Below, piece after piece: positions 1 through 12,576 of a DNA stretch of 64,000 bases (its first letter is position 1; each line of letters starts with the position of its first letter). Below the pieces are notes generated by a model. That model saw nothing but the letters and a program-made list of their open reading frames with translations. It was not told the DNA's origin and did no database searches. The stretch is taken from assembly GCA_945910005.1 (NCBI GenBank), contig OX246746.1, positions 23,591,092 through 23,655,091 of the forward strand. Reading direction: 5' to 3'. The position numbers and the translations under genes are program-made. This DNA is from Isoperla grammatica (taxonomy: Eukaryota; Arthropoda; Insecta; Plecoptera; Perlodidae).

Positions 1-1259
1 TTGACTTGCGTTCTCTTGGTATTTGTTAAACGGTGCAGCCTCTTTAGCAAATTGGTTGGAGGACATGAAAACACTCGAGATCAAATTATTCCGCCACATG
101 TGTCGTTTCTAAAGAGACGCACACATGTTTTCATCATGCGTCTTCGTCGTTTTCGTCAGTTGATAACAGTAATGAGTGTAAAGTGTGCTACTCATTGAAA
201 CATCAGTATTGTCCAGTCGATTGTATAACTAAATAGTACAATAGATGATTTTCAGAATTGATCTAAGAAGCCGTGATACGCTCTATCTAAGGGTCCTTGA
301 TAGTTATGTTGAGGAGCATTTTTCATTGTTGTGCATTGTTGTCATTGAAGATCTAGAGGGCCGTAATTAGCTCTATCTGAGGGTCCTAGATGAATTCTGA
401 AAAAGGTCTCTAAGTTGGTTAATTTAGCTTCTTATACTTCTTTTCTTACACCCATAAAAATTTAAAGCATTGAAATATATTTAATGTGGTAGAGAGGAGG
501 TTGTAAAATTAAATATATACATGTCATCAGTGCCACCTATCTATCCCATGGTTCCCTCCGTCCCCCGTCCCCGCACTGTTCCATCTCCCCCAGAAACTAT
601 TCATCCATAAAACTAGAAATCTTTTTCGTCATAGTCTGACTTTGATTTTATTAATATAATATTAATTGCTTGCTTACGAGTGAACTACTTCATAACTGAG
701 CTAGATATTACTCTTGAATTTACGAGATTTCTCTAGATTTTAAACATTAATGCGCACCTAGCATTAATTTTCACTAACTTTTAATCAAAAACTATCTCCA
801 TAATATGATCTATGGAAGTTTAGAAAAATGAAGTGTAAGCTGCATTTCAAAAACGCATACAATTCTGAATGCCTTCAATGGAAACAAAATTAATGTCGGT
901 GTTGTAAATAGTCCTCTCTCTCCCCCTCTCTATCCCTCTCTCTTTTCCGGCCGGTCTTCTATTGATACGCCACTGGCAAGACCCACTCTTTCCTTTTATT
1001 TCAATTCTATTCTCGTGTACCTAAGAAGTCATTTGTATGTTGGCCCACTCCCTGAAAATGGAAATTGGGTGAAATAGGTGATAACCCGGCAATGACGCTA
1101 CTTCTAGTCATATTATTTGGTTGGCGGCCATTCAATACCTCCTGGCATACCAGATGACGTGAGGCGGGGACACTTTTAAGGGATTATGTGAATCCGTCTA
1201 ATGACGGGAGCTAAGATAACTCTCGCTGTGTTACGATTTCAAATCAATGTATACAATTA
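1..1259. other. Non-coding DNA with an imperfect 90-bp-spaced direct repeat
   Basis: No coding signal is recognised. Two related segments lie 90 bp apart at about 260-301 and 350-391. Both read GATCTA, then GCCGT, then a shared GCTCTATCT block followed by GAGGGTCCT or AAGGGTCCT. A CT-rich tract occupies about 913-948. The 65-codon ORF at the left edge has no recognisable similarity and is most likely chance. Confidence 0.5.
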
Positions 1260-1365
1260 CAAAATATATATAATATAATAATAATTTTATATTATCACTA
1301 TTATTATTATTTTATCTTAATATTACATTTATATATAATATAATATTTTATAATATTAATAATTA

Positions 1366-1654
<289 letters not shown>

Positions 1655-1760
1655 TTATTGTTGCAATACATACAAACTCGGTCAAAACCGGCATAAACAT
1701 GTTGTACGGACACAAATGTCAAGTATTTCCATGTGTTTACCTTATTAAAATCTACTTAGA

Positions 1761-1878
1761 ACTACTTAATATATCTTCTTCTTCTTCTTCTTCTTCTTCT
1801 TCTTCTTCTTCTTCTTCTTCTTCTTCTTCTTCTTCTGCTTCTCAAATGCCCACATTTGGCTATACTACTTAATATATC
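1761..1878. repeat. 15-bp direct repeats flanking a (TTC)n-containing segment
   Basis: The 15-mer ACTACTTAATATATC occurs exactly at 1761-1775 and at 1864-1878. The 88 bp between the copies consists of a TTC array and a short tail holding the inverted repeat CAAATG/CATTTG at 1843-1858. The arrangement could be a target-site duplication around a retro-inserted tail, or a local duplication. Confidence 0.6.
1774..1835. repeat. (TTC)n microsatellite
   Basis: About 62 bp of uninterrupted TTC repeats, GAA on the minus strand. In the orientation of the neighbouring LINE it lies just 3' of the element. It produces a false poly-Arg ORF on the minus strand. Long GAA/TTC tracts can adopt triplex structure. 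Confidence 0.95.
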
Positions 1879-3235
1879 ATTGTCCACATTATTTTTTCCA
1901 AACCGAACTGTGGATGCTATGTACGGTCGTGGCCGATTTGTACTCATCCCAGCATTCGCTCTTTGTACGGTGGAAACCACGAAAACCACCATCGGGATGG
2001 AGAACTTCTTGAAGTCTTCATTCTTCTTAGTTCAAAAATTTTCGCACTATCCTACACGTGTTCAAAATAATTGCTTTTTGCATCTCGATGTATATGTTCG
2101 GTTGGAGACCAATTAGTTTAATACTGTCATGGAGTTTACGTGGAACAATGCCATTTGCTGATATAATTAACGGTATAACAGTTACATTATTCTGCTTCCA
2201 CAACCTTTTTATTTCAATTGATAATTCCTTATATCTGTTTATCTTTTCCCGCCAAGTTGTCTCTACATTGTGGCATAAAGGGACGGCAACATCAATTAAA
2301 ATCGTTTCTTGTTTCTTCTTGTCAATAAATATAATATCCGGTCTATTGTGATGTATGGTTTGGTCTGTAATAACTGCCCGGTCGTAATATAATTTGTAGT
2401 CTTTACTATCTAATACCTTTTCAGGCTTGTATTTGTAATACGCAGTGGTTGTGTTTATAAGTTTATACTTCATGGCTAATTTTTGATGTACAATGTTTGC
2501 AACTTGGTTATGCCTATGAAGATAATCTGTTTGACAAAGCATTTTGCACCCAGATACGATATGTTCAATTGTTTCGCCGTTCAAATTACATTTTCTACAT
2601 TTATCTTCCACTGTGACGTCTTTCAGTATGTATTTTTTGTAATTGTTAGTCTTGATTACTTTATCTTGAATAGCGATCATAAATCCCTCTGTTTCGCTGA
2701 AAATGTCCCCGGACGTTAACCATTTGTTCGATGCTACCCTATCGACGCTATCCTTAAGAAGTTCTTTATAATGTCTGCTATGTAACGTCTTTTCTGATAT
2801 TCTGATCTCTTTTGCTGTGTCAGAATTTAGTTTTTGAAGCAAGTTTAAATTTCCGTCATTTAAATTGAGGGGAGAAAGCGACTTGTCTGCCGATACTATA
2901 GCTCTATGAAGTTGTGAATGTGGGCATTTTGTATAAAAGTACTTTCTTAGAATTTCAATTTGTTTATAATATAAATTATTTAAATCAATCAAGCCTCTTC
3001 CCCCTTTTTCTCTAGGTAGAGTCACTCGTTCTATTGCTGACTTAGGGTGATGACTTCTGTATTTGGTGAATGTTGTGCGGGTGAGAATTTCTAGGGCATG
3101 AAGTTCTGTCTGTGTCCAGTTAATAATTCCAAATGAATATGTTAGTACCGGTATAGCATAAGTGTTAATTGCTTTGATCTTGTTTTTACCATTCAATTGT
3201 GTTTTTAAAATGGATCCTATTCGTTTCGTCTATAA
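1879..3235 (-). mobile_element. 5'-truncated R2/R4-like non-LTR retrotransposon (LINE) fragment
   Basis: This is the 3' part of a retrotransposon on the minus strand: the end of the reverse-transcriptase thumb, a CCHC motif and a restriction-like endonuclease, then about 150 bp of 3' sequence. Homology in the ORF frame can be followed upstream of the first in-frame TTG as far as an in-frame stop near 3231, where the residues still fit the family. Palm motifs such as the catalytic YxDD are absent, as expected from 5' truncation during target-primed reverse transcription. The 3' sequence (1879-2000) contains GCGAATGCTGGGAT, a block also found in the main SINE of this window. The exact 3' end is uncertain. 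Confidence 0.8.
2027..3196 (-). CDS. Reverse transcriptase/endonuclease polyprotein, C-terminal part (R2/R4-type LINE)
   Basis: This 389-residue open frame is the C-terminal part of the single ORF of a site-specific-type non-LTR retrotransposon. Residues 1-90 match the RT thumb and linker, with the motif INTYAIPVLTYSFGI and then HHPKSAIERVTLPREKGGRG. A CCHC zinc-binding motif is visible as C200-x2-C203-x8-H212-x4-C217. A restriction-like endonuclease follows, with RPD at 285-287, LIDV with Asp302, and EK at 317-318, and the ORF ends in RIVRKFLN. In this family the protein nicks target DNA and reverse-transcribes its own RNA. The frame is intact here, but the N-terminal DNA-binding region and RT palm are missing, so the copy is dead. 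The reported start is a TTG and is not a real initiation codon, since similarity continues about 11 codons upstream. The exact clade (R4/Dong versus R2) cannot be settled by eye. Confidence 0.85.
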   Translation of the reverse strand: MNGKNKIKAINTYAIPVLTYSFGIINWTQTELHALEILTRTTFTKYRSHHPKSAIERVTLPREKGGRGLIDLNNLYYKQIEILRKYFYTKCPHSQLHRAIVSADKSLSPLNLNDGNLNLLQKLNSDTAKEIRISEKTLHSRHYKELLKDSVDRVASNKWLTSGDIFSETEGFMIAIQDKVIKTNNYKKYILKDVTVEDKCRKCNLNGETIEHIVSGCKMLCQTDYLHRHNQVANIVHQKLAMKYKLINTTTAYYKYKPEKVLDSKDYKLYYDRAVITDQTIHHNRPDIIFIDKKKQETILIDVAVPLCHNVETTWREKINRYKELSIEIKRLWKQNNVTVIPLIISANGIVPRKLHDSIKLIGLQPNIYIEMQKAIILNTCRIVRKFLN

Positions 3236-6200
3236 CTTGTTTAAATATATGTATGTATTTATTCATTATATAGGACTATTTGCGTTTCATAACATTTTCG
3301 AAGATACAGCACCGAATACGAACCTTGACAAAACCGACATCAATATTTCCATAGTAACCGGCCGTGTCACAGCTGTAGAGCTTTCGTCACCTGCACTTCT
3401 ACTTCTCTAATCGCTATGTCGCCAGTGTTTGGACAGATGGGGCGTTCCGTTCGTCCGTCCATTCGTTCGTTCGCCTTGCGAGTTACGCGTGTCGAGGGAA
3501 ACCAAAGGTGGAGCACGTTCACACAGTAGATAAAAAAGGGGAGTGACTTTGAATCCTGCTTAAGACAGGATGGATGTGTGAATCATTTAATCACAACATC
3601 ACCTTGTGTTATCCAGTAAATGTACAGAAAATACAATTTCATTTCGATTGAAAATTGAAGGTTTTTGGTTCGTACCTTTATCTTACATTCAATATCTCAA
3701 TTTTGGAATGATTCGGTGCTACATATTATCACGATCTATAGATTTTATCAAAAATACGATGCAAGATTTAAATTTTAATAACATCGCTCAAATTGTATAA
3801 TTTTACGATTTTATCCAAACGTAGTTCGTTTTAACTCCTTATGTTAAGAAGGTCCTTAAATCGTGATAAAATCTTCCCAATCCCACGCACCTATATTGAA
3901 TCTGATTATAAAGATATGAACAACACAACAAATTTTAATTTATCATACTGTTTAAGCTATTTGTGTTGTACTTTCTCAAAACATTTATAACTGAACAAAG
4001 TACAATCATACAGAAATACATGACCCAAATTTCATAGGATGCCAAAGAAACAGTAATAATATATCTCTAGATTAAACAGGACTACAACGTACTGGTTAAT
4101 GTATGTATGGTGGTGATCACAAGAAGGGGGAGGGCCTAGCGCCCCCTTGAGTATGCCTGAATCCACCACTGCTCCCAAGGTCAGTTATTGTTCTTTGATG
4201 ATCTATCAAACTTAGCTTGAGTTAGTTAGCCTAAACCCACACAAATGTTCACGTATTCTGATGTGAATGTTGCTTCACCTATGTAGTCACTTGCCAAGGC
4301 CTATGGGCATTTACGTTTATTTTACCTACCAAAGGGCTTACTGAAAGATCGACAAGTGCACGGTAAGTTGACGGTAAGAATGGCGTGGTATCTCTTTGTA
4401 TCGGGGCTTGCCGTTGAATTGAACTGAACTGTAGCTGAGTCTCGAACTCTCATACCTTCCTAAATGGGGTTTAAAATGTCGGGACAAAGGAGAACACTCG
4501 CCAAACTAACCCAGACGTTGAAGGCTGCTACGTTACGTTAAGTTACGTTGGGTCTCGTGTTGCTCATCTCACGTAGCAATCGATAACTTAGGACGGACGG
4601 TATTTAAACAATGGTGTATTGATTAAATCGAGGAACGTGGACCGTTCTGTGAGTGGAATCTCCTTCTACAGCAATTGTTTGAACTTGCCTAAAAGGAAAA
4701 ACATTTTACGAATGTTTTCAAGTCCTCTGGTTTATGCTCGCGCCCGGATTGGTAGAGTAAACATTTAGAGATGTATTCCTAGGCGCGACCGGGGACTACC
4801 ACAGCGAAGGAAATGCGAAGAATGGAAATTCTTGAGCCATGTTCACACATTTTATTCTACGGGACGTTCACCCCACCCCCTATTCGCACTTGCGGCGTGT
4901 CGTTGAATCGGAAACGCTGTTTATCGACGTTACCACAAGAATAACCGACGGCGCGATGCGATGGGGGCAATTAAGCCATAACTGCGTCGTTTTATTAAAA
5001 ATCTCCTCTGTGTTGAAGAAAATTGAAAAGGAAGAACAGGTCTTGTGAAAAGTTTCGCGAGCTGCGTATTTAGAGATCGCTAAGTGACATGGTCCGTACA
5101 TCTTTAACAACACAGCCGTGAGCTGGAGGAAATAGGTTCTGCGGAAGTCGGGGATATATTTTAATGAGGTCACGTTGAAAACCGAGAATAGGTAACTTTC
5201 GAATAAGATTAAAAACTCAAATATGACAAATGAATAAAGTAGAAGCCTGCACTCCTTCATGGTTGAAGACATTAAACAAGTACTAATGTGAAACAGTGGC
5301 GTAGCTAAACTTGCAAGGCGAACCTTGGTCAAGTGTCCTTGTCTTTCCTCCTGCTACTTCCCATGTATAATAGTGAGTGTATTTGTTTACAAGACAGTCG
5401 TTGTGCACCAGCAAATATGCTCGTTCACTTCATAACATTTTAGTTGAGAATCAGCGACCAAAGTGTTCGCTTTTCTCAACCACTTCAGATCCGCTTTCCT
5501 TATTTATATTTAAAGATGATTTCAGGGAAGAACTGTTATCTATAAATTAAAACACGTTATTTATTATTCGTGTTGCTTTACGTTTGTGTTATTGCAAACA
5601 TGATATTCTAGACAATGAGTGGTGATAGACGGAGTTGAAGGACAAATACACAAAACCGTGTACCTTATGCGGGATTCAAACTCACGCTCAGGACCCGTTT
5701 GACAGCTATTATGTATATGCAAATTAAATTCATTTAAGTTGACATTTAAAAAAGATTCTCAACCAATGAAGTACGTATTTATTCTATCATATTATCCTAT
5801 ACTCTAACGTTCCTTCCCTTTAAAGAGCCTCTGGGCAGCTCCCTACCCTGTTCTGTGCCTACGTCACTGGAGTAGACGTTAATGCCCGATGGGTGAATTA
5901 TCCCTGCAACTGCGATCACGAGGCCTCGCGCAAGCCTATAGGTATCGGGACACTCAATATTCGCAAGCTAGAGCCAAGACGGGCACAAACTAAGCCTTTA
6001 AGACAAAGATCTAGAGAATTATGTTGTCACTGCAGTTAATACAAAGTGAAATGCTTCGGTGAGTTATATTCTATACTAATTGACACGGTCTCAGGGAGTT
6101 GTATTACCTTGTAGGATAACTTAACTTTTATATTCACATTCTACATAATATTTATTTAATTTTGCTTCTATTGAGTTTTATAGCTATTTTACAAAGGAGC

Positions 6201-7482
6201 ACAATAAAAACATAGGCCTAGAAGTAAAAACAAAAGTAAAAACACGAAACAAGCAAACAGCATGTAGCAATAAATATAGTACAAGAACACGCAGAAAGCA
6301 TTTTTCATATATACTGTACGTCTATATGCTTTGAAGCACTGTTGTATTACTGCTGCCACAATGTGCGCAATACTACATTTGGCCACTCTCGTATATCATT
6401 CACGCAAAGAGCGAGAGGAACTGTGATACGCAAATTACAAAACATATTTAGCTTTAAGTTTACTGATTATGTTCATATTTTGTTCCCTTAGTTCGATCAT
6501 CGATATTTCAACAACTACGAACTAAATTTTGACCTGTAGATTGACGATTATTACTTCGCTGCTATATTGAATGCGACGAGTAGTCGTCGAATTGGAATCG
6601 TCGTTAAATATTGGCATACGGCTAACTTTGTTGGAGTTCATTCATAGTGTCGTTAGATGACTTCAACTCAAACCGAAAGTGTGTCTAATATTTACATAAT
6701 GAATGCTTTGATGATATTATGAATATTGACCCTCGTAGTTTTAAAGTGGTAGCTATAGCTGCCTATATTCGAAATTGATAAACATTGAACCAAAGTTCTA
6801 CTTTTCAAGTGCCACTCAGGCTAATGGGCAGCCTAGGTCTCAGTGGAAACATGTTACGACTAGAGCTAGGTTATTACTCATTAATTAGAAACCGTGTTTT
6901 ATTAAAATCACTAAGCAGCTGGCTCCTTGATTTGAATTGCCTCCATTACTTTCGCGCGCAAAGTGCTCCGTATAAGCGTTATTACGCACTCCATTCTGCC
7001 TAGAGGGGTAAAGTACTTAAGACATATAGATGTAATGGACTCGAAAACCTCCAGTTGGCCACAAATAAGCCTAAGAAACACCGGGGTCTATAGACTTGCG
7101 GCAGCCTTCTATACTACTTGTTTCCATACGGCAAACTTTGTCAGGCAATGTTTACTTCAGTCCCCCTCGGGAGCGGAGCCCAGCTCATTGAATTGAGAGG
7201 CTGTTGCTTTATTAAGTTATATTATGTTTGATGTTGGCGTACGTAACAAGAAGATGTGTTGATGTGAGGGGCATTAGTTCGAGGCAACTACATCCCTTGC
7301 CACTGGCGTGAGTGACACGGATTGAAAAGGTCAAAGCTAATGTCATTAAGATTCCGCGGTAACTTATGACTTTTTTCTGGGTACAAGTTATGGTAATTTG
7401 AAGGGGAAATTCAACATGTCATCAGTAAACAGTCCTAAGATGATTAGCGCTTTTGGCATTATGCTACAAGGTGCTGTAATTT
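3236..7482. other. Long non-coding stretch, nothing firmly recognised
   Basis: No ORF here resembles a known protein; the longest (about 150 codons at 4880-5332, minus) looks random. Short points of note are a CGTTCGTTC-type run at 3448-3473 and a block at about 4124-4170 whose minus strand begins CAGTGGTGGATTCAGG, like ends of dispersed elements in invertebrates. CAGTGGCGTAGC occurs at 5291. A tRNA-like B-box remnant on the minus strand at about 5665-5690 (GTTTGAATCCCGCAT) resembles the SINE head at 33.7 kb. None is strong enough to call alone. Confidence 0.4.
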
Positions 7483-7532
7483 CTCTTAGGAGGGGGAGGG
7501 GGGAGGGGGTTAGAGGGGAGAGGGTAACTATT
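7483..7532 (+). repeat. G-rich low-complexity tract with G-quadruplex potential
   Basis: Runs of three to six G separated by single A residues (AGGAGGGGGAGGGGGGAGGG) continue into GGTTAGAGGGGAGAGGG. At least four G3+ runs lie within 30 bp, satisfying the usual G-quadruplex pattern. No gene is next to it, so a regulatory role is not supported. Confidence 0.7.
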
Positions 7533-10500
7533 TCCCAGAGTTTACAAAGCTGACCGTTAGACCTCGGTTATATTATATTAGTAAACTTCCACCAGAGTTA
7601 GCTCATAACGCTCAAATTTTTTGTAATTTTTCCACACTTTAATTCCGGTGTTAGACAGAATATATTTACTCGTGTTCAAATTAAAGTTACCATAGAGACA
7701 CGTATACCATGATTGTTTTTTAAATACATGCCCTGGTTGAATGCAATGCCAGAGATGTGCACTAAACAGGACATGCAACACTTATTAGCAAGAGATATCA
7801 ATATGTGTTGTAAAACACCAATTCAAAAAAGTATTTGCACAAAAATTGCATGTATGCCTATTTAATAGCATATGACATTTCTCGTCTTGTAATAATAAAC
7901 CGAACATTTACTTTCTAGGCACAAGAAATGAATCAGATGAACGCACTGAACAACGAGGTTATAAACTGTGTAGTCATACAACAAGCAGAGTTACTATGGA
8001 CCTATAATCTATATGCCCCAAAGCCAGAAATTTTGAAACAAGATGCTGAACTGCCGACGTCTTTGGCTCAGCGTAAAGTAGGTACAAATTACGAAAAGAC
8101 ATTGATACATATTGAAATATTGAAATACAAGTTAATTCTAATAATGCTCATTGAGCTATAGTTGCTGGTGTTCGGTCGTTTCTAGCTTGAGATGTGTCAG
8201 AATTTACGTGATGACGAATTGATGTTGGCAACAATCCGCATCCAATTCACATGTGCTGCAACTCATGCAGGTTGTAAACTTTGACATAACAGCTTCAGAA
8301 AAAAACTCTTGCACACAAAAAAAATTGAAATGTATAAGTCGCAATAATTAACGAACGAGCTTAATTTTTGTAAATCATATCTAAAGCGGAGTCAACTCAT
8401 CCATTAAGAAAGTTTTGGCGTGCATGTTTGTTGCATAATCCGAAACGACATAAACTCACATTTCGCAAATGTTGACTGGGTTTCCTTTCACGCAACTCTT
8501 TATTGTTCGGTGTAGCGTGCGCAAGTGTTCCAAGTGCTCAAGTGGAAGTACACAAGTTAGTTTAATTGCAATTTGGACACGTCTCTAGTCCTACACAAGT
8601 TTCAATGCGGAGAGTTTTTAATTTCTCTCTTCTCGTTTCAGAACTAAAGAACGTAATACTTCCGAGAGCTTATTTGTCTAGTTCTAAATTGAATTGGGAC
8701 CGGATGGACAGTTCCACCTTTCTTATGTGTCACTTTACGTATATTTGCCACTGCAGCACCTCGTGTGCACGGAATAGCTGCCTCCTCGCACGTCAGACAA
8801 CTTCTGCCTCGGCCGCGGATCCACAGGAAGACTTTGGATCATGCCGACAATATACTAAATTTAGTAAACGTATGATTTTCTCTAGTAATGACCTCTTCTC
8901 TTTATTCTATTGTATAAATTCCAGATTCATTACTTGACTTGCAACTTCAATCAATGGTCTTCCATAGATGTTGTTCACTATCTCTGTTCTAGAGTTGAAT
9001 ATTATATGAACTGTTTCAACTTCCATTTTACGTCAAGGTTAACTCCAATTGAACGTCATTCAACTTTTAACATACTCCTTTTTGCAGTATTATTAAAAAT
9101 GAATCAACCATTAAGAAATCCCTTGCACTTATACCACGACTGTTAAGTCATGGACTGGGCTCCGTATCCTGCAAATTTATTCGAGCAACAAAATATCAAA
9201 CGTAAAATAGTAACTATTTCTGTAATGTGTGTTCCGTACTTGAATCTGTTCTCTACAGCTTATTTAACCAGTATTTATCATACTCAAGAAGTGGTTATCT
9301 ACTTCGCTTCAGCAGCCAATACTTTCCCCTCGTTCCGTCTCCTTCTCAAATCTCTCTTCACCAGTAGTTAATTTCACTTTTCGAAACAAAATGGTTTTCG
9401 TTCAATAATAATTAATCAATAATACATATTTAAAATCTCCATCCAACATTATTTAAGGTGTAGTTTACTCGTAACCGGTAGTTTGTACCAATTGCCAAGT
9501 TTACTGTTACTGACTTGCAATACAGCTAACCGTGTAAATGGCTGTTCAAGTCGACATTCCGAGTTTCTATTCAACCCACTTGAATTCATCCATTGAAGCA
9601 AACATTGAACCACCTAAATAGAGCATTATAATCCTCATGGAGATAAAATGACTCCATTTAGACATGATGGCCCTTACACACGGAAATTGTTACCACAGAT
9701 ACACACACACACTACACAGATACAGTATACGGCATCATTCCTTGGAACCATCTGTGAAATTTCTGGCACCAAACACTTTTATTCCATCCTTTATATAATG
9801 TGTGATGTTGTAACAATATATTATAACAGTTTCCACTGCTTCCATTCGAATACAGATCAACCCGATCTACTTAACACTGGGTATGTGAATATGTAAAGTT
9901 AATTTGTTGGTAACCATGCGTTATTTGACATATAGTTGAATTAAACTTGCAACAATACAAGCAACTTTCGACTCCTGCTACGAAACATCTCAATCATATC
10001 GAGGATAGGACACTGCAACGATAACGAGTGTCAAAGGAGAAGGAAATCACAGTAGCAGCTTCAATATCCTCCCAATTTAAAATGCACAATGGGAGTTTAC
10101 ATGGTTGCTTACGCGTACTCACAATTGAAATTCGAAATAAACATGTGTTCTTATTGTGTCTAGAACTGAGTTTCTGCTTGAGATCTTCTTTTATCACCGA
10201 TAAATAACATGCAATACAGAATACCAAGTTGAAATAAATTTACTATTACAACCCACGTTCCAAGTCAGACATTTTTCGTTGTATGTTTCAATTTGTTTTG
10301 CAACTGCATGTACAAAAACTCCAAAGCAGGTAATTATTGTGTATGAAGATATAGTTTCAAGAGAAGTTTTCATTTCATTAGCTTAGTTATGTATTTGTCT
10401 CATCAATTCTTCTATCCACTGAAGTACATTGTTATTCTAACTTTGTCAGTTTTACTCTGGACTACAACCTGAAACTGGACCTGCCAAAATTGTCGAAGGG

Positions 10501-11251
10501 TATAAAAGGGAAAGGGCTAAAATTTTAACGCTAATGTCCGGTATTATGACGGCCCGCTAAATATTTAGTTTAGTTGAAAACGGTAGATAAGTATGTATGC
10601 GAGTGAAATAATTATAGCCACACTACACTGGGATAAAACGTATTATCAAGCGCAGTATTTTCCCTTCGTTTATCGTATGTACATCAATAAAGACATACCT
10701 GCAACCTGCAACCTGCAGACATACACCTGGTCACACAGAAGCTTCAATAAGCCATACTTTTCACGAATAGAAGCGTGTACATGCATATACACCATCAATC
10801 TTCATAGTTTGTCTGTTTGCTCGGCTTACCAGAGCGATTCTTTCCACTACTAAACCAACGGAAATTAGTTTATATTCCTAACATTTCACACTATTTTTAA
10901 AAAGCTTGAGGTGAAAAGAATAGGTTGTGAGATTATATTAATTAATTACTTCAAGATATTATTAAGTATTGCTTGTTTATTGTCAAGTACGTTTTGCATT
11001 TTCTGTGAATTTATATCATAGGTACTCTAAATTACACGATTTCTATGCAATAAATACCCCATCCATAAACGGATACTTTTCCCGTGAAATCTTCTGCAGA
11101 CTTTTTATTTCTATACATACCCATTCCAATGCATAGCTTGGATTATACTTTAAGTCTTCTTATTCTGCATTCTGTTTCCCTTTCACTTGTCCTTCAATTA
11201 TATTCCTCTTTAGTAGTACTTTGTGTCTCAAAGTGGAGCCAACTAAACTAT
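7533..11251. other. Non-coding DNA, no recognisable feature
   Basis: The stretch is AT-rich. Several ORFs of 70-147 codons begin here, such as 8566-8937 and 11084-11527 on the plus strand. They lack recognisable domains and show no splice-site context or codon bias pointing to real exons. No transposon termini were recognised. Confidence 0.4.
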
Positions 11252-11270
11252 CCCCCCCCCCCCCCCCCCC
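11252..11270. repeat. Poly(C) run of 19
   Basis: Nineteen consecutive C residues, a slippage-prone homopolymer whose length may be a sequencing estimate. It gives a false poly-Pro stretch in a plus-strand ORF. Confidence 0.95.
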
Positions 11271-12295
11271 GTTTCGTTAAACTTTTCCTAAACCTTCTTT
11301 CTTCGTTTAATTCTTTCAAGTACTTCCTTACTTGTCATTATCTATCCCGCAGATCTTCAACGTTCGCCGTTAACACTCGAATGCCTTCAACTTGTTCCTT
11401 CCTTTTTGGATACAGTTCATGTTTTAAATCCATACATTACAACACTCCATACGTAGCTTTTCATGAATGTTCTCCTGTAGTCTCAATGGTTATGCTTCTC
11501 GTTGCTGCATGTTTGTTTCTAATGTAGAATATTCGTTTAGCTTGCGGTGATGTTTTATGCCAGTCAATATGTAAGTTAATATTGAATCAAAATAACACAA
11601 CAATTAATGTCGGAGTGGTATCGATATAGTTAGAGTCTCGTTCCATTTATAAATTAAATGAGTTGTGTTGAACCTTCAAGTGGTATAGTTTCATGTTTTA
11701 TCGTTAGGACCTCTGGGGTATTCGTGTGAGGTCCGATGTTAATGCGTACCCTGCACGGACTACTGACTTTTACAGTCGGCCTCCTCACTTACACATTAGC
11801 AATAAAAAGTCATATCCCTTTTCCAATTATTGAAACTTAGCCACAGTAACATGGTGGTTGAGTGACAGAAGGTACACAGAAATGCAGCACGTACTAGTAA
11901 AAATGTTCCGTTTCTTGTCTCTCCGCTTGTCACTTTCTGTTCCCTCTGTTGAAACATTTAAACTGAATCGTCAGTTCGTATCGTATCGTCAGGAAGGGCA
12001 AACGAGTCTTTTTGTTGCTGCTGACGCTTATTCAAGTGACAAATTTATTCATAAAGGCGAACATGGGATGTTAATTATTAGCCGCATTTAGCACGCGCAG
12101 AATCCGACGCTCTTGTCAATCTAGTGTTTCGGCTTCTGCTTTCCTCTCATAGGTATCGCTTTAGAGATTGGTGAAACGTATTAGTTGCACACAACATTTT
12201 TTTATTGACCAAGTTTATATGCACGCAATTGATCCTCCTATCTAGAAACACCGCTTAGGTAGATTACAGCAATGCCCTTTACTGCATAACCGATA

Positions 12296-12520
12296 GAAGT
12301 GGCTTAGTGCTAGCGCACCAGACCCGTAACTCAGGAGTTACGTGATCGATACCCGGCATTGGATATCTTGTACCCAACGTGTGCACAAGAGGATGTCTCA
12401 ACTGGAACAACGGACCAAAGATTACTGAGTGCAACGGACTCAAAGTGGCCATGTTATGTTAGGATTAAGTGATGTGCGTCCTAGCTATACAGCTCGAGGA
12501 TAAATACCGAAAATAATTTT
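12296..12520 (+). repeat. tRNA-derived SINE, second family (candidate)
   Basis: A tRNA-like head is visible: an A-box-like TGGCTTAGTGCTAGCGC, then about 40 bp later the B-box-like GATCGATACCC near 12345-12356. The body contains GTGTGCACAAGAGGAT and GTTATGTTAGGATTAAG. Both motifs recur in diverged form at about 48545-48605 (TTGTGCACAAGAGGAT, then GTTATGTTAAGGAAG), which supports a dispersed family. The 3' end is not defined; the sequence becomes A-rich around 12510-12520. Confidence 0.45.
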
Positions 12521-12576
12521 AAAAACTTATGAATGAAGATAAACATGTGGAATATGAGACATCCTAAACTTATTGT

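Noticed and set aside
1762..1992. ORF with a poly-Arg tail
   Set aside because: Translation of the TTC/GAA array and LINE 3' sequence; no coding meaning.
4124..5320. CAGTGG-type ends at 4124-4170 and 5291 as one transposon
   Set aside because: Their orientations are wrong for terminal inverted repeats of a single element and no target duplication is seen.
11084..11527. 147-codon plus-strand ORF as a gene
   Set aside because: Hydrophobic composition follows the CT-rich DNA, it runs through a poly(C) tract, and no domain or splice context is visible.
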